Shown: in pieces, positions 36,249-38,296 of the stretch | Layout of the letters: the number at the start of each line of letters is the position of its first letter | Numbering within the stretch: the stretch's first letter is position 1 | From: Streptococcus marimammalium DSM 18627 | GTDB taxonomy: Bacteria > Bacillota > Bacilli > Lactobacillales > Streptococcaceae | NCBI RefSeq assembly: GCF_000380045.1 | Contig: NZ_KB904361.1 | Coordinates: 1-38,296 of the forward strand | Length of the DNA: 38,296 nucleotides | Direction: 5' to 3' | The notes under the pieces: model-generated | Seen by the model: the letters and a program-made list of their open reading frames with translations, nothing else | Told to the model about the DNA's origin: nothing | Databases searched by the model: none | Program-made: the position numbers and the translations under genes

Positions 36249-37585
36249 GCTTTAAATTCTCCTGCGAGTTTATCATCCAGTGCCACCTTGCTGTCAATGA
36301 CTGTCTGAATTTCAGTGTCTAGTGTTTCAAAATCTTTAGCTAACTTTTCTATTTTTAATGCCGCTGCATTAGTATAAGATTGAAAAGAACCAACGAATTT
36401 GTCATATGTCACCCCTTGATTAGCAAAATGATTTTTAACTTCATAATAGGTTAATTCAGTATAAGAGTTAAAATCAATAGCATCCCAAACACTTTGTACT
36501 GCTTCATTAGCAGTAGTTCTATAATCAGAGACCTGAGCAGAACCGGCGCGAGCTGTTTTTGCCATTGATGACGCTAATATTTGGCCCTGAGCTGCATCTA
36601 AAAACAACTTCTCTGCTCCTGATAAACGACCACCACTTTCTTGCCAACGCTTCTTTAAGGTTTTAAAATGCTTCATTTTCTCTTTAGAAGAAATAAGGTT
36701 ACCATAAAATTGACTATCTAAGTATTGTGTACCAATCACTTTACCATTTTCATCAACCATTTGCCCTTTACTATTGAAACGGAAAGCATCAATATCGTGG
36801 TTCTTAAGGATATCATTGAACGCATTGGGACTATTAATTCTTTTTGAAATTTCTAGTTTGTCATGGCCAAAATAGGCACCATAATTACCGAATAAATCGT
36901 TGTTAAGTCGAAAACTATTGTACAATTCTTGATTCTCTTTGACCCATTTAGTTGCTTGATTTGACAATATTCCTCCAGGATTAGGGGCATTAAAAACAGT
37001 AGCTGGCCAATGGGTTTCCGCTGCTACAAAAAGTGCTGTAAATCCTCCTAAAGAATGCCCAGTAAAGCTATAACTGGAATCCGGAAAATCTTTTTTTATC
37101 TGGAAATAAAAATTTTGTGCAGAAATCAGTTGAGATTCAGTACCTGTAATTGAGAGAGTTGGTGTTAAAAGATTTGGAAGTACAACCGAATTTTCTGAAT
37201 GGTCATTAATCATTGAAGGAAACACAGGTTTGATATCAGTTATTAAGCCATGCTTTTGGTTTATAAGTATGTTTTGAAAATCAGTACCGAGATCACGAGC
37301 ATCAGCAGTATTAGTCCCTGCATAGACGATGATAATTTTTGATGTGTCCACCTCACCATTTTCTAATGGTGCAACAGCCATGGCTTGCATCCCATTGTCA
37401 TTAGAGGGGTCAGCATCATTGTTGTTGTCTTGAACAGCGATAACTTGGTATTGTTTTTGTGTTTTCTCATCAAGTATTAAAATATTTTCTTTAATTAGTT
37501 TATCATCATTTTCTTTAGCTTTACTTGGTTCTACATTATAAACCTCTTGAGCAAACTTCTTGTAACTACTATCTGGTATTCCCAT
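36230..37585 (-). CDS. Lipase-domain protein with C-terminal LXG-like helical region (TslA-like T7SS effector)
   Basis: A 451-residue protein without a Sec signal. The N-terminal alpha/beta-hydrolase (about 1-270) has IIIVYAGTNTADARDLGTD (oxyanion/class-3 lipase-like strand), the nucleophile elbow FTGHSLGGFTALF (Ser178 from this start), and a plausible acid/His in FGNYGAYFGHD or KNHDIDAF. The C-terminal about 130 residues are helical (SGAEKLFLDAAQGQ, WDAIDFNSYTELTYY, KIEKLAKDFETLDTEI) and include FETLD, matching the FxxxD export motif seen in LXG partner systems. This toxin-first, targeting-last order is the reverse LXG arrangement known from the S. aureus lipase toxin TslA (about 470 aa). 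I start at ATG 37585 (AAGAGG 6 nt upstream). Its neighbours support a toxin/immunity operon. Function is inferred. Confidence 0.75.
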   Translation of the reverse strand: MGIPDSSYKKFAQEVYNVEPSKAKENDDKLIKENILILDEKTQKQYQVIAVQDNNNDADPSNDNGMQAMAVAPLENGEVDTSKIIIVYAGTNTADARDLGTDFQNILINQKHGLITDIKPVFPSMINDHSENSVVLPNLLTPTLSITGTESQLISAQNFYFQIKKDFPDSSYSFTGHSLGGFTALFVAAETHWPATVFNAPNPGGILSNQATKWVKENQELYNSFRLNNDLFGNYGAYFGHDKLEISKRINSPNAFNDILKNHDIDAFRFNSKGQMVDENGKVIGTQYLDSQFYGNLISSKEKMKHFKTLKKRWQESGGRLSGAEKLFLDAAQGQILASSMAKTARAGSAQVSDYRTTANEAVQSVWDAIDFNSYTELTYYEVKNHFANQGVTYDKFVGSFQSYTNAAALKIEKLAKDFETLDTEIQTVIDSKVALDDKLAGEFKAWQEKL

Positions 37586-38057
37586 TATAATCCTCTTTAT
37601 AATTCCCATTATAATCTTTTGAATAAGTAATTTTAATATTTATAAGAGATATTTTTTCAATATCATCTACTCTAAAGCTAGCACCTGGAAGATTTTCCAC
37701 TTCCGGTTTTTTTATTAGCTTAAATGTCTCTGGAGAATAAACAGCACCTGAAAAATCTTCTAAACCAGAAAGACCATCAAAAGATAAACTGATATCATTA
37801 CTTTTATTGATAAGAACTATTATATTCCATGATCCGGTTTCTTTTGAATGACCCCATTTTGTAAATTCAATCTCTTCAACACCTTCATAGTCGCTGACAA
37901 GATATTTAGCAATACTTGTCTCTAGGGCATGTTGCTGTTCTGCTAGGTTTTCTTGGGTATCAGTTTTTTCTTGATTTAAACTAAACATTAATGTGATTCC
38001 TCCTATTAAAACGAGACTGCTAAGTATTATTGCTAAAAACGTTTTTTTCCGAAACAT
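37569..38057 (-). CDS. Membrane-anchored TilA/DUF1433-like putative immunity protein
   Basis: First gene of the lipase operon. The 162 residues have a basic start and one TM anchor (TFLAIILSSLVLIGGITLMF, about 6-25) and then an extracytoplasmic domain. A helix (EQQHALETSIAKYLVSDYEG) leads into strands VEEIEFTKWGHSKETGSWNI and IVLINKSNDISLSFDGL, a pattern like DUF1433 proteins that protect staphylococci from TslA. Unlike those lipoproteins it has no lipobox Cys, so an uncleaved anchor is likely. It overlaps the lipase start by 17 bp. The C-terminal DYNGNYKEDYNGN reflects a 24-nt DNA duplication. RBS TGAGG lies before the ATG. Family call is moderate. Confidence 0.65.
   Translation of the reverse strand: MFRKKTFLAIILSSLVLIGGITLMFSLNQEKTDTQENLAEQQHALETSIAKYLVSDYEGVEEIEFTKWGHSKETGSWNIIVLINKSNDISLSFDGLSGLEDFSGAVYSPETFKLIKKPEVENLPGASFRVDDIEKISLINIKITYSKDYNGNYKEDYNGNTR
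37579..37617 (-). repeat. 24-nt-period direct repeat at the immunity/toxin junction
   Basis: GATTATAATGGGAAT occurs twice 24 nt apart. The copies encode DYNGN at the immunity C-terminus and create two in-frame ATGGGAAT toxin starts (37609 and 37585). Only the second has a Shine-Dalgarno (AAGAGG). Confidence 0.8.
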
Positions 38058-38296
38058 TTGACTACCTCATCTTTCTGCAATTTTATTGCTTTTCTATGAT
38101 GTCTTTGAAATTATCATCCAAGAAGCAAACATTATCTCATCCTATTTAGTTGTTTCTAAATACAATCAGATTATTTTTGCTTCATTTAAACAGAAGAATT
38201 TTATCAAACATTATTATTGTCACCATTATATCAGAATATGGTTAAAAATACGGAATTTATCATTAAAAAAACTTAGACAGACATCACATTAATTGG
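38058..38296 (-). promoter_or_regulatory. Leader and likely promoter of the lipase operon
   Basis: On the minus strand TGATATAAT (38233-38225) is an extended -10, giving a leader of about 160 nt before ATG 38057. The leader holds a 12-codon frame (MFASWMIISKTS) with an AGGA-type RBS around 38140-38100, of unknown meaning. A plus-strand frame here has no RBS, so I do not call it. Confidence 0.45.

Noticed and set aside
38086..38292. 68-codon plus-strand reading frame at the right edge
   Set aside because: No RBS and no family-like sequence. It lies antisense over the leader of the lipase operon.
1..38296. CRISPR arrays, tRNA/rRNA genes, insertion sequences, integrases or phage genes
   Set aside because: No regularly spaced direct repeats, no tRNA-like or rRNA sequence, and no transposase or integrase-like protein seen on either strand.

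Overview
The window is 38.3 kb of low-GC Firmicute DNA and carries a chromosomal segment of a Streptococcus. The evidence is the gene content and order (comEA-comEC, holA-sodA, coiA-pepF, prsA next to alaS), ComX-type competence promoters, a YSIRK-like signal peptide and TATAAT/extended -10 promoters. SodA, AlaS and UvrC look most like the pyogenic group (S. parauberis, S. uberis or S. iniae type), but the species is a guess from memory.

Layout. Bases 1-3123 (minus) hold the N-terminal 1041 residues of a large CshA-like surface adhesin that runs off the left edge. Bases 3622-8287 (minus) hold pepV, a nitroreductase, uvrC and a YjjG-type HAD phosphatase. Bases 8387-11617 are an accessory patch: a frameshifted nuclease remnant, an unknown small ORF, an intact 567-residue protein with a PHD/RING-like Cys/His knuckle, and a frameshifted small ORF. 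Bases 11994-15645 hold a membrane protein and a histidine kinase/response regulator pair next to a PepSY-domain protein. Bases 16042-20378 hold alaS and a LURP-one protein behind an alanine T-box, then prsA. Bases 20442-25131 are a coiA-pepF-GNAT-HAD-methyltransferase cluster read leftward. nagB and queA diverge at 25.9-26.0 kb around a NagR-type operator. Next come sodA, holA, a lipoprotein, a plus-strand membrane protein, comEC, comEA and plsC, then trmN6 and a GIY-YIG gene on the plus strand. The right end (35576-38057, minus) is a four-gene overlapping operon.

That right-end operon is the most interesting system. It encodes a membrane-anchored DUF1433/TilA-like putative immunity protein, a lipase-domain protein with a helical C-terminus (the reverse architecture of the type VII secreted lipase toxin TslA), and two small helical proteins resembling export partners. 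The order appears to be immunity first and partners last, unlike the staphylococcal locus as I recall it. Together with the decayed nuclease and orphan genes at 8.4-11.6 kb, it suggests two interbacterial-competition loci in otherwise housekeeping surroundings.

Regulatory signals seen directly: ComX boxes before coiA and comEA, each placed just after a terminator T-run; an alanine T-box with a GCU specifier; a palindromic operator inside the nagB promoter spacer; and three genes (uvrC, holA, trmN6) whose -10 box ends exactly 6 nt before the start codon, suggesting leaderless mRNAs.
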